Positions 47,034 through 56,262 of a DNA stretch of 64,000 nt are shown here, one piece after another. The translations under genes and the position numbers were made by a program. Numbering within the stretch: position 1 is the first letter of the stretch; every line of letters begins with the position of its first letter. The notes below the pieces were generated by a model. It searched no databases, was not told the origin of the DNA, and saw only the letters and a program-made list of their open reading frames with translations. This stretch comes from Lampris incognitus. Taxonomy: Eukaryota > Chordata > Actinopteri > Lampriformes > Lampridae. Where the stretch lies: assembly GCF_029633865.1 (NCBI RefSeq), contig NC_079216.1, positions 63,933,107 through 63,997,106 on the forward strand, read 5' to 3'.

Positions 47034-47217
47034 CTGCCATGGTGAACACCCCCACCAGAACACTGATGTTGCGGCCCCCAACTATGGTGACCTCGCTCTT
47101 GCTGACCCCGCCATTTTTCTCTTGTTCCTTGGATTTTCTAGAAGCCCAGATCCCGGTGGCCAGAATGAAAATATAAAATATCACGATTGCCGCCAGCCCA
47201 GGGACATTTACTTCCAT
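47034..47217 (-). CDS. slc5a7-like exon 1 (start codon)
   Basis: 184 nt from ATG (47217-47215, context AAAGATGG) to the donor ATGGCAG|GTGAGA. It encodes MEVNVPGLAAIVIFYIFILA, TGIWASRKSKEQEKNGG, VTIVGGRNISVLVGVFTMA. It aligns from residue 1 with human CHT1 (MAFHVEGLIAIIVFY..GIWA..IIVGGRDIGLLVGGFTM), so the start is well supported. No in-frame upstream ATG was noticed close by. A hAT MITE sits 270 bp upstream. Confidence 0.94.
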
Positions 47218-47486
47218 CTTTCAGTTCCTATCAAGTCAGCCAGCCAATCACACATACAGATAGCAAAGGAAAAAAAAGAAGTTTTTTTTCAAAGGTACAG
47301 CATCTCAAATACTACATCAAACATGATCATAAATGATGTGCCAATTTTAGGTAAACAGATCATTTCTAAATACCAAGAGCACGTGACTTTTTCATTGACA
47401 ACGAACAGCTCCGCCATGTTGGAGGACAGCTAGACCTTAGCAACCAGTTTACACTGAAGTTCTCATTGTCGATCTGTGTTTACAAG

Positions 47487-47823
47487 CAGTGGCGCCCCCA
47501 GAAATGTTTCATAGGGGGGGGGCCAAATGGGGCCACTGAAAATCTTGGGGTGGCACACCAAAACCAAAAGCCTGAATTTGGGGAATTCTATGCTGCTGTT
47601 GTAGTGTACTGTATAGCCTAGTGGAAAACTGTCAATATGAGAGTTAAGAAAAATATACATTATTGATTTAAATGAACAGCACCTAATGTAAGATATCAGA
47701 TAGAAGCATATTGTGCATAATCAGAAGCATGTTCTGCATATGCGACTCGTGGCTGGGGGGGGGGCAGCGGGGGGCCAGGGATAGCATCAGGGTGGCCGTG
47801 GCCACCCCTTGGGGGCGCCACTG
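47487..47823. mobile_element. hAT MITE with perfect 8-bp target duplication
   Basis: A 337-bp element starting CAGTGGCGCCCCCAG and ending GGGGGCGCCACTG, flanked by TTTACAAG at 47479-47486 and 47824-47831. The termini and 8-bp duplication are diagnostic of hAT. It lies in the 5' flank of the slc5a7-like gene, 270 bp from the ATG. Confidence 0.92.
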
Positions 47824-47831
47824 TTTACAAG

Positions 47832-48555
47832 TACGAAATTTTAGGCGAAAATCGGACAAACGTACGGAAATAAAGCATCGCAGTTGTGAGCCGCTCTTTG
47901 AAAAACAGTTTGCAAAACACATTTTACAAAGTTCTGGCCTAACGGCGCACAGGATCAGATTCGATTTTCGGCTGTTGGGCCAATCTCATGCAATTCCGCC
48001 ACGGCTTCAATCAGGAATGATGTACAAGCTCTAGATGGAAACACCGAGGAGAGACATACATGGAAGAACTCGCACTCATCGACATATCGGACCGATATGT
48101 TAACAAATTTACAAAACAAAAGCAGTTTCTTCCCTCTTGTACCAATTATATTCAAACCATGTCATTTTAAGATTTTAGCTTATAACTGCTGATGATGATT
48201 GACACACAATTGAAAAATGTCTTAATCAAATTGAAATGTCTTTATTTTTAAATGCTTTTGTTTCTTAAAAAGTACGTTATAACAGCTTTATACAATGAAT
48301 AATATATAACTTGAAAGTTGTGTCAGTCTCGAGGAACTACTGAGTCACACACACTTGTCAATGCACAAGAAACCAAGGCAGTTTTAGCCATTGTTGTCAT
48401 ACCAGCACTATCCTTATTACTGAGGTAGTCTGTTTGTAAAATTCTTTGTAAAATTTTCTCCGTCCTAGGCCAGTGACACACCCCACATGGATGCGGATGG
48501 ATGCAATTTTTCTTGCTGAAGGACCAAGCTGCTTTTCTCCTTTTGTAAAAGCAGG
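47832..48555. other. intergenic, no feature recognised
   Basis: AT-moderate unique-looking sequence with no exon, repeat family or RNA gene that I can support. Confidence 0.5.
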
Positions 48556-48559
48556 CATC

Positions 48560-48754
48560 TTAACTTCTGCATGATACTAATTTTTCATCTGTAAGATCCT
48601 CCCGACTTATCCTCGATATCCATATTCTTCTTCTTTCCTCTGACAACCTTCGAGTTTCTTCTCCTTGGCTACTCTGACTGTTCAGAAAGCGTTTAGCATT
48701 GCGCAGTGAGAGCAACACAGTATCCAATGGATTGGAGCCATTGTCTTCCAACAT
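48560..48754 (-). pseudogene. possible THAP-like fragment
   Basis: A 64-codon minus-strand frame. It opens MLEDNGSNPLDTVLLSL and contains LSEERRRIWISRISREDLTD, resembling the W-(L/I)-x-R-I-x-R-x-D-(L/F) helix of THAP domains. The frame stops (SCRS*) just where the C-x2-H half would come, and no first Cys pair is visible. CRE-like TGACGT and CACGTGA motifs lie just upstream (48770-48786). This could be a relic of a THAP-bearing transposon; the assignment is weak. Confidence 0.35.
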
Positions 48755-48838
48755 GGCGGGTGTGTTGCCGTCACGTGATATGTGACGTAATATGAGAATA
48801 ACCCTACATATCTATTTTCTCAGAATAAATATTCAGTA

Positions 48839-50364
48839 GTGGAAAAAGCTCGAGCAGGATCTGCTCCAGGACCACCTGGCACCACTTACAAGAAGGTCTA
48901 CAAAAACTGCCCACGGCTACTGAAGAGGCTATCGAAGCTTTTGCGGACACTCTGGAAGAAAAAACAGGAACCCTGGCTCTGGACACTAGCTGAGGGCAGC
49001 TTTGTTCCTAAAGAACTGAACTCGTTAGGACTTGACCAGTTTCGAGAGATCTCCCTGCTAGATGTTGAAGGGAAAATATTCTGGTCCATTATTGCTAAAA
49101 GACTAACATCTTATCTACTCGCTAATGAGTACATAAGATAAGATACTTTATTGTCATTGTGCGCACACAACAAAATTACATTTGGTGACTATCAGACCAG
49201 CAGCACTAGACAAGGTAATTGATAAAAAAAAGCGAGCGAGGCAAGAGCAGTCAGTACACTGCTACTGTCTGAGGATGAGAAAGTCAGACACACTAACAAC
49301 ACCATTAAGTGTGGCAGGAAGTGGAAGCCTCAGGAAGCAGTGAGGGAAGCAAACGCATAAAACATCAGGAGATCATTGGGGTAGTCTGTCAAGGATGGCT
49401 AGGGACTTGGAAACTACAATGCCAAGAGATGAAGTAAGGCCAGTGCCAAAGGCAAGAGAGGACTAGTGGTACAGAGCGTCCGAGAGGCAGTGGAAGACGA
49501 CCACTTCGTAAAAGCGGTAGGACTCGCCTGCCAGGGACAGTGGATGCAGCGGGACTAAGCACTTGAACAAACATTGTCCTGGAAGGAACTCTGGACAAGT
49601 TGACCTTCCTCTTCCATACTGTGGCTGACCTCTTGCCAACTCCAAACAATCTAAATATCTGCGGCAAAGAATACGACCCCTCCTGCAAGCAGTGTGAAGC
49701 AACCGTTTGCATCCTCAATTACATCTTGATTGGATGTCCCAAAGCTCTGAGAGAAGGCCAATACAGGTGGAGGCACGATAAGGTCCTCACAGAAATTGCC
49801 AAATGGACGGACCTGCAGAGAGTCAAAGCCAATAAACACCAGGCATTATCACCCGAAGTTGTCAATTTCCAAAGAGAAGGAGATAAGACTCCTTGGGCAA
49901 GAACAACTGCCAAGAACCCGTGCTCCATTTTGCATCGGGCTTCCAACTGGGAGATGCAAGTGGACCTGAAGAAGAGACTTGTCTTTCCAGAAGAGGTGGC
50001 AGTAACCTCACTCCGACCAGACATGGTACTTCTATCCAGGAGCACAAAAACTATCTTAGTAGCCGAACTCACAGTGCCCTGGGAGGACAGGCTAGCCATC
50101 GCTCACCAACAGAAAAAAGCCAAGTACCAGGATTTGATTGATGAAGCTCTTGTCAAAGGGTGGTATGCAACCTTGTTTCCCATCGAAGTTGGCAGCCGTG
50201 GTTTCCCAGCAACATCAGTGCGCTATTTCCTGCAGAAGATGGGTTTGGAACCCAGACAACTGAGGCAAGCCATTGGTGAGATAGCCATGGCAGCTGAGAC
50301 CAGTTCAAGATGGTTGTGGTTGACGAGAGCCCGCAGTTGGAACCCTTCTGCAGGGGAAGCCTAA
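48839..50364 (+). mobile_element. R2/HERO-type LINE relic with restriction-like endonuclease
   Basis: The N-terminal RT piece (48839-49137) reads GSAPGPPGTTYKKVYKNCPR, LLKRLSKLLRTLWKK, SFVPKELNSLGLDQFREISL and LDVEGKIFWSIIAKRL. RT motifs 3-7, including the catalytic box, are missing; a short ATACTTTATTGTCATTGTGC repeat tail (49142-49190) and degenerate linker follow. From 49600 a 254-codon open frame carries the C-terminal zinc-binding motif (CKQCEAT..NYILIGC, with Tyr where His is expected) and the endonuclease core R-PD-x(n)-E (LRPDMVLLS..ILVAELTVPWEDR). Ends MGLEPRQLRQAIGEIAM. A large internal deletion makes it inactive. Confidence 0.8.
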
Positions 50365-51885
50365 TTTGGTCTTTGCTGCCCCACTCAGGCGAGGCGTACA
50401 GGCTAAGGGGCAAAACGCTTGTGACCCTGAGATACCTGCTGAAGATGCAGAAAGGTTCACCGCAATGTGAATGCTCTGACCACCCTTCCTCCAAGGAATA
50501 CCAGCAAGAGGAGTAACTTGTAACATCCTAATAGCTCCTGCAGTTTCTGCTTGTAGCAAAGCATCTCTGATGTTTATTTCATCTCTCAAATATTTAACAA
50601 GTAAGCAACCTAGGAATAAAATTCTTATGACATGAAAACTTACTTGGCAATCAAAAGTGATCCTTATTCAGATTCTGCTGTCCTCTCTGGGCTGCTCACA
50701 GTAAAGACTGGACATAAGATCATTCATCTTTTCAGTAATATGCTAATAACACTGTTTTTCTTAAATTTAATTTGTGTCTGTTGGGAGTATGTTTAAAACC
50801 AAAAACATTATTTTAGAAAACATATAATGCGCAATAGATAATAATTTATTCCAGCATCATCACCAGTATTCACAGTTATCATATCTTCATAATTCCATTC
50901 TGACTATCTGAATACTGTGTGAATGATTGCATATGTATGTGTTGGCCTGGCAATAGATTGGCCCAGGCCTACTAGACTTAAAAATTCAATTTGTCTTTTC
51001 CTTCAGCAAAGTGATGTTAGAGTGATTATCAAAACTGCTATGACATATATTTAGTATACAACCTGATGCAGATGTAGTCTAATAATGCACACTTTGAAAG
51101 GAGACCCAGTCGCACATTTTGCACAAATTCCATCTACCAAACTTTCAAAGCCATATAAGCGCATAATTGCCAAAGTAATATAGAATGATAGGGCGGATAG
51201 TCTCTGGCGGGGCTGGTGGAGGTACAGTGTTACTACAAAATACTTGTAAGCTGCTGCAAATCCCTACCTGAACGTTCTGAGAGTAATGGCTTAGTGTAGC
51301 CCAGTAACAGTGGTGCAATGAACATGCATCAAGATATTGTCCATGTATTCAAAAGACACTAATGAAATTCTGGTTCCCTTTTTCACCTCTGGCACCAAGT
51401 TGGGCATTAACTGACAATAGTACTTGTCAGATTTAGTCATTGTATTAACAACATTGCATCACTGGGGTAAATTTGGTTCTATAGGGTATCCAAAATTAGC
51501 TAACATATAGTATCTTTAGAAGTTTGTTTTGAAGCAACTTGCACACTACATGGAAATATTCATTTTACAATACAAAGTTTTCTGATTTTTTAAGTGTACT
51601 ATAAAACAATTGTGCAACAAAGAATAAAGCAGGGTGAAAATCATGGTCTGTGTAAAAAAGATGGATGCAGTGCCTGTGACATCGCCCATTGGTTTCTGAA
51701 GGGGCATTTTGAAGCCTAAAATTTCTTTTTTCTAGCCGCCATCTTGTCAGTTGTTGGAACCAGCAAATCCAAATTTGGGCAACAGGGTGGACCATGGGTA
51801 AAGCACGGGTAGACCTCGGTGGCAGACAGGTTGACAGACCTGTTAATCAAGGCAGACATGCAACATGCCACTTTTTAATCCAGCC
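50365..51885. other. intergenic, no feature recognised
   Basis: AT-rich sequence with no recognisable exon or transposon protein. The first 150 bp may be the 3'UTR of the preceding LINE relic. Confidence 0.5.
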
Positions 51886-52022
51886 ATCCAGCCATCCATT
51901 ATCCAAACCGCTTATCTTGCTCTCAGGGTCGCGGGAATAATGGAGCCGATCCCAGCAGTCTGGGTGGCAGACGGGGGGGGGGGGGGGGTAAGACACCCTG
52001 GACAGGCCGCCAGGCCATCACA
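51886..52022 (+). repeat. interspersed repeat, family 3 (copy B)
   Basis: Matches the copy at 43684: CATCCATTATCCAAACCGCT, TGCTCTCAGGGTCGCGG, CGATCCCAGCAGTC, GACACCCTGGACAGGCCGCC. It has a poly-G expansion at 51974-51988. Confidence 0.8.
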
Positions 52023-52401
52023 ATCACATCACAATACCAGGCAATTCTTAATCTCTTTTTAATAGAACAAAAATTTTCAAACTAAGCACCCGCAAACTGT
52101 GTGCCAGACTTGAGTAGCAATTGAGACTCCAATTTCTTGCAAGAGAAAAATGGACTTTGTGTTCGAGGATAACAATCTCGGAGTCCTGAGGCTAGCTCTG
52201 TGAACAACGGCCAATATTTCGGGACTTCTGGTGTACCTGCTGGCTGCTCGCTTCCGTTTCCTATGAAGACTTCCTCTTCCATGCGCCCGTCATTGTTTAC
52301 AGTTGGATTAGCAACTTGAAACGCAAGGATGGAGCTGGAGTTGAGAGACGTCTACGACCGGGTTGTTTGACATGAGTCAAACGTTTCTCCACAAAACACA
52401 C

Positions 52402-52508
52402 AAACATCGATACTGGATTAACAGGGGGCCTTTTAAAATTAGGTTTAACGCCCATATGAGTAGCTTCAGAAATGAGCATGCAAGAAATGCAACGGCCTTG
52501 AGAAGATA
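52402..52508 (+). mobile_element. Penelope-like GIY-YIG fragment, plus-oriented copy
   Basis: The reading HRYWINRGPFKIRFNAHMSS, FRNEHARNATALRR corresponds to the YVGLTEGxFKxRFxxH part of a Penelope-type GIY-YIG endonuclease. It pairs as an inverted repeat with the copy at 52690-52802. Confidence 0.7.
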
Positions 52509-52624
52509 TTTTTTTTCGGTGTCTGGTGGCCAATTATACTATTCAAGGTGGACATATCAGGTTTGCAAGTAATAAAATACTTTTCTGCCAAACACAGGTT
52601 ACAACATCTTTTGCTGCTAATATG

Positions 52625-52802
52625 TATTGCTCTTTGCAAGGATTTTCCATGATATAGAGTAACCCATATTCTTGTCTACCAATGACCAAATGTGTCGGCT
52701 CAAGGCTGTTGCATTTCTTGCATGCTTATTTCTGAAGCTACTCATATGGGCGTTAAACCTGATTTTAAAAGGGCCCTCTGTTAATCCAACGTAGGTGTCC
52801 AC
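52625..52802 (-). mobile_element. Penelope-like GIY-YIG fragment, minus-oriented copy
   Basis: The minus-strand reading DTYVGLTEGPFKIRFNAHMS, SFRNKHARNATALSRHIWSL, KNMGYSISWKILAKSNTY is a well preserved GIY-YIG C-terminal half (YVGLTE, FKxRFxxH, ALSxHIW, ISWxIL) as in fish Neptune/Poseidon Penelope elements. It is better preserved than its inverted partner. Confidence 0.8.
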
Positions 52803-52898
52803 ATTTCAGTTGTATTCTCTTGTCACTGATGCCTGGTAGATGACTCCCTCTGTCTGGCATTTGGTTAATAATAAAATAATAAATAATTATAATAATGT

Positions 52899-52951
52899 CC
52901 TGTTTCATGCCATAAGCAATCATCAGCTGTCAGCTTATGGCATGAAACAGG
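52899..52951. repeat. 19-bp perfect palindrome
   Basis: CCTGTTTCATGCCATAAGC at 52899-52917 is inverted at 52933-52951 with a 15-nt loop. It lies next to the Penelope fragments and may be part of their terminal structure. Confidence 0.85.
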
Positions 52952-53105
52952 CTCGTACTGTCTCATAAAGAATGTACTTGACTCACTGGATTATTTTGCT
53001 CATTTGTTGAGCACTTTCCCTATCGTTGAGTGTTTCTTTTAACAAAGTTATATAAATAAAATCTCCCTCTCACCCTTTTTCGGGTGGTGTGTGTCATCCT
53101 TAAGC

Positions 53106-53600
53106 TAGGGTCCTCTACCAGAGGCCTGGGAGTTGGAGAGTTCTGTGCAGTATCTTAGCTTTTCCTAGGGCTGCACTCTTCTGGACAGAGACCTCAGATG
53201 TTGTTCCTGGAATCTGCTGGAGCCACTCTGCCAGTTTGGGGTGGTGGGGGGGGGGGTCACAGCTCATAGTGCTCCTATCACTACTGGGACTACTGTGGAG
53301 TTCACCTTCCACATCTGATCTGGTTCTTCCCTCAGCACTTGGTATTTCTCTAGCTTCTTATGCTCTTTCTTCCTGATGTTGCCGTCACTCGGGATCGCTA
53401 CTGCTGTCTTCTGTTCCTTGTCGACCACCACAATGGTTAGACAGCACTTGTTTGTCAGTCTGAAACTTGAAGTCCCACAGGTTCTTAGCTCTACCATTCT
53501 CAGCCACCTTTGGCGGTGTCTCCCATTTGGACTCGGGCACTTCCAGTCTGTATTCAGCACAGATGTTCCTGTACACTGTCACTATTCCAGCCACTTGGTT
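53106..53600 (-). mobile_element. retrotransposon ORF C-terminal relic
   Basis: Minus-strand readings in several frames: YRLEVPESKWETPPKVAENG, RAKNLWDFKFQTDKQVL, then VVVDKEQKTAVAIPSDGNIR, KKEHKKLEKYQVLREE, MWKVNSTVVPVVIGAL, and WLQQIPGTTSEVSVQKSAAL. This is a recurrent C-terminal end of LINE-type ORFs in fish, with a VVVDK..A(V)xI core reminiscent of a PD-(D/E)XK nuclease. Frameshifts near 53410 and 53270 make it inactive. Clade not assigned. Confidence 0.6.
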
Positions 53601-53939
53601 ATGCCTTTCAGTGTACGCTTACCCAGCTAGCATGTTACACCCTGCCCAGCTAGCATGTCACACCCTGCTACCAAGTGATGGACTGTCTTAGAGGTGTCTA
53701 ATTCTACAAAAATGGAACATTTTAAAAAATGCCGTTAGAAAAAATGGAAGAAAAAAATAATTTGGGGAAAAATCATATTACATGATGGCTAGTACAAAAA
53801 AAAAGAAAAAAGAAAAAAGTAGCCTAAACCAGGCTCGCTGCATGGACGTACATCACTGTCCTTACAATCTGTCATTTGTTATTTTACCACATTAGCTTTT
53901 GGCAGGTGTAGAGCAGGGCTTCAGATTTGTGTTGTAGAG

Positions 53940-54754
53940 CAGCGTTTCTCAACCGGGGGTCCGCGGACCCCTAGTGGTCCGTGGTGTAATTGCAAGGGGT
54001 CCGTGAAAATAAAATATCTTTAAAAAAAGATCCTATGACATTTATAGAAATAGGATTATTTTACTCAAATGTGACTGAGACCTTTATCTACCTAAACTAT
54101 AAAGGGTAACAGGACTTTTTTCTCTGATTACATCTGTTTCACAAGTGTAATTTATTGTTATTTTAATAAGAGATCTCGCTCCCGTTTGCATTGTTAAAAG
54201 TTGCTGCATAAAAATTCTGTTGTTACATATATCTGAAAGTTACTGAATACATATTCTGTTTTGTTACATATATCTGAAAGTTACTGAATACATATTCTGT
54301 TTTGTTACATATATCTGAAAGTTACTGAATACATATTCTGTTTGGTTACATATATCTGAAAGTTACTGAATACATATTCTGTGTTGTTACATATATCTGA
54401 AAGTTACTGAATACATATTCTGTTTTGTTACATATATCTGAAAGTTACTGAGTACATATTCTGTGTTGTTACATATATCTGAAAGTTACTGAATACATAT
54501 TCTGTTTTGTTACATATATCTGAAAGTTACTGCATAAGAATTCTGTTTTGTTAACTATATCTAAGTTACAACTGAAAGCTCTTATTTTTGCCCCAAAGAG
54601 TGAATAAATGCTATAATGCAATTTAAAATGCAGTTTCTACTGTTTCTATCAAATTGCAACCCCCCTCCCCCAAGATCAGGTGGAGGGGGTCCTCAGGGTA
54701 GATCAAAAATACGCAGGGGGGGGTCCAGGACCCCAAAAAGGTTGAGAACCACTG
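53940..54754. mobile_element. hAT non-autonomous element with internal tandem array
   Basis: It starts CAGCGTTTCTCAACCGGGGG and ends GGTTGAGAACCACTG, flanked by a perfect 8-bp duplication, TTGTAGAG, at 53932-53939 and 54755-54762. The 815-bp interior has no transposase and contains the 41-bp tandem array at 54204-54562. Confidence 0.93.
54204..54562. repeat. 41-bp tandem array (about 8.5 units)
   Basis: Unit starts fall at 54223, 54264, 54305, 54346, 54387, 54428, 54469 and 54510. The unit contains TTACATATATCTGAAAGTTA and CTGAATACATATTCTGTTTT. Units differ at one or two bases; the outermost ones are diverged. Confidence 0.95.
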
Positions 54755-54762
54755 TTGTAGAG

Positions 54763-55500
54763 GATTCAATAAGAAGTGCATTTCATTTGGAGCTCAACGA
54801 ATTCAGACATTGGAGCCAGTTCCAAAGTCAAACATGCAAACTGAAGCTCTTCTATTGTAAACCTTTGCTCGTTTATATTTGACCCCCCCCCGCAACTTGT
54901 TTATTCCATTTTCAACTGTGCGCTAGAAAAGTTAGACAGTAGACTTGTACATCAGAAAACGAACGTCGCCTCGTGTTATATAAGTTGTAGTATGTCTGCA
55001 GGTGTCAGCTGCATACAGTGACACCTTCACGTTCTTTACCAATTTTTTTCCTCCTCTTCTTAATATAGCAATGAATTTCATATCTTCACTTTGCACTTTA
55101 AATTCAAGTGAAGCACTGGCTGTGCAATGGATGTTTTCACGTCTGTGGGCGGTACTGCGAGCACTTGTGAGACGCTCCCTGACTTGCTCCAGACCAAGTA
55201 TTTTGCTGGCTCGCCCATTGGCTATAATCTTACTTTGCACAAAATCAACGCGTCCGATCGAGCCAAGGCGTTCGATTCGCCTGGCTCGCCACCGTCAAGC
55301 TGAATGAGATCACTCCACTTAGTACTCTCTAGCACAGACTAGGAAACAACCCGTAGGCTACACGTCCTAGTACCCAACGTAAATAGCACATTTACCGCAG
55401 TCACGGAGAGACGCACCGCTCATTCACTCCTTGCCAACTTTTCTGTGGGGGGAAAAGTTGTGAGTTTTTTTTTTTTGTTTTAACGAAAGAGAAAAAGGTC
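54763..55500. other. intergenic, no feature recognised
   Basis: Complex sequence without recognisable coding or repeat content, grading into a GC-rich block after 55150. Confidence 0.5.
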
Positions 55501-55983
55501 ACCGGCAGTCGGCTCATGCAGATCCGCTGTGGCGCAGAGAGGGGAAGTGGACTCCGTTGAGAGAACGGAGAGGAGGGGGGGGGGGGGTTCTTTTTTTCCC
55601 CACCCGCATTCCCACAAATCCCGCCTCCCCGTGCGCGTTGTGTCCCAACGCCGCCCACTGCGCGGCTAGGAGAAGTGAAGCTGACGTAGGACGCCTGCCT
55701 CTTAAGGATGCCGAGTCTGCTAACGGGACCTTAAACCAAACAACAGGTGGAGGTGTCAAGGTTTATGCCGGACATGCTTCAGTGAAGTCCCGATAGCGGA
55801 GCCCGGCGGGAGCTGGTGCTGGTCGTGTCTTTATGCCTGGTCCTCCAGTGAGCGAGAGCCTCCCTCGGCTGCCCCGCGGACGCGGTCTCGGCTCAACGGC
55901 AGAGGCGACGGGGGGACCGGCCGCCACCCCGGGTCTCCCCCCCTCCCTCCCTCCCCTTATAACTCCTTCAGAGGTGTGTCATC
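55500..55983 (+). promoter_or_regulatory. GC-rich, CpG-dense block
   Basis: High CpG density with GC boxes, no TATA box close to 55984. Composition resembles a CpG-island promoter and precedes an ATG-initiated frame on the plus strand. Confidence 0.35.
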
Positions 55984-56118
55984 ATGGAGGCGGCCTCGCC
56001 GGATAGTTTTATCATTTTCTGGTGTATTTTTTGCCATCTTCTGACCGGCGTCTCCATCCCCTTGCTTATTTTGGACACGTTGCGCTTCATCCAGTGGCCA
56101 GCGTGGCTTGTTTTGTAG
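55984..56118 (+). CDS. possible first exon of an unidentified gene
   Basis: A 44-codon frame with start context TCATCATGG follows the CpG-rich block: MEAASPDSFIIFWCIFCHLL, TGVSIPLLILDTLRFIQ, then a stop. The hydrophobic stretch FIIFWCIFCHLLTGVSIPL looks like a signal peptide or membrane helix. A first exon splicing before the stop would need a weak donor (for example GTAGGC at 56116), and I recognise no family. It may equally be chance. Confidence 0.25.
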   Translation: MEAASPDSFIIFWCIFCHLLTGVSIPLLILDTLRFIQWPAWLVL

Positions 56119-56146
56119 GCTACTGCAGTATTGTTGTTGCACTAGA

Positions 56147-56262
56147 AGAACCCCGCTACAATGTAGCCGCACCCCACTTCAAGTGGTGTACCGCTACAAT
56201 GTAGCCGCACCCCACTTCAAGTGGTGTACCGCTACAATGTAGCCGCACCCCACTTCAAGTGG
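56147..56262. repeat. 38-bp tandem repeat, three units
   Basis: Each unit contains GCTACAATGTAGC and CCCCACTTCAAGTGG, both of which are themselves near-palindromes. Confidence 0.92.

Larger units (their letters stand above)
30785..47217 (-). other. slc5a7-like gene (high-affinity choline transporter family), whole locus
   Basis: Eight coding exons on the minus strand splice into an uninterrupted 1623-nt frame (540 aa). Exons are 47217-47034, 46904-46791, 33377-33222, 33065-32917, 32764-32621, 32020-31867, 31624-31407 and 31288-30785. The product is a sodium:solute symporter of the SLC5A7/CHT1 type, which takes up choline at the plasma membrane of cholinergic neurons for acetylcholine synthesis. 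Diagnostic matches include WVGGGF, FFAKPMRSK, YTLMGGLYSVAYTDV, DWNQTAYGLP, AAVMSS and the C-terminal KFPFKTLAM-like FPFRTLAML. Human CHT1 is 580 aa; this protein is about 40 residues shorter, all at the C-terminal tail. Divergence from human suggests a paralogue (often annotated CHT1-like in fish). Intron 2 is 13.4 kb and full of transposons; the other introns are 118-600 bp. Confidence 0.93.

Noticed and set aside
48560-48754. Host gene exon upstream of the choline transporter
   Set aside because: Only a partial THAP-like helix is visible and the frame stops before the zinc-binding half; kept as a weak pseudogene call.
54204-54562. CRISPR-like array of regularly spaced repeats
   Set aside because: The 41-bp units are contiguous with no unique spacers, in a eukaryotic hAT element.
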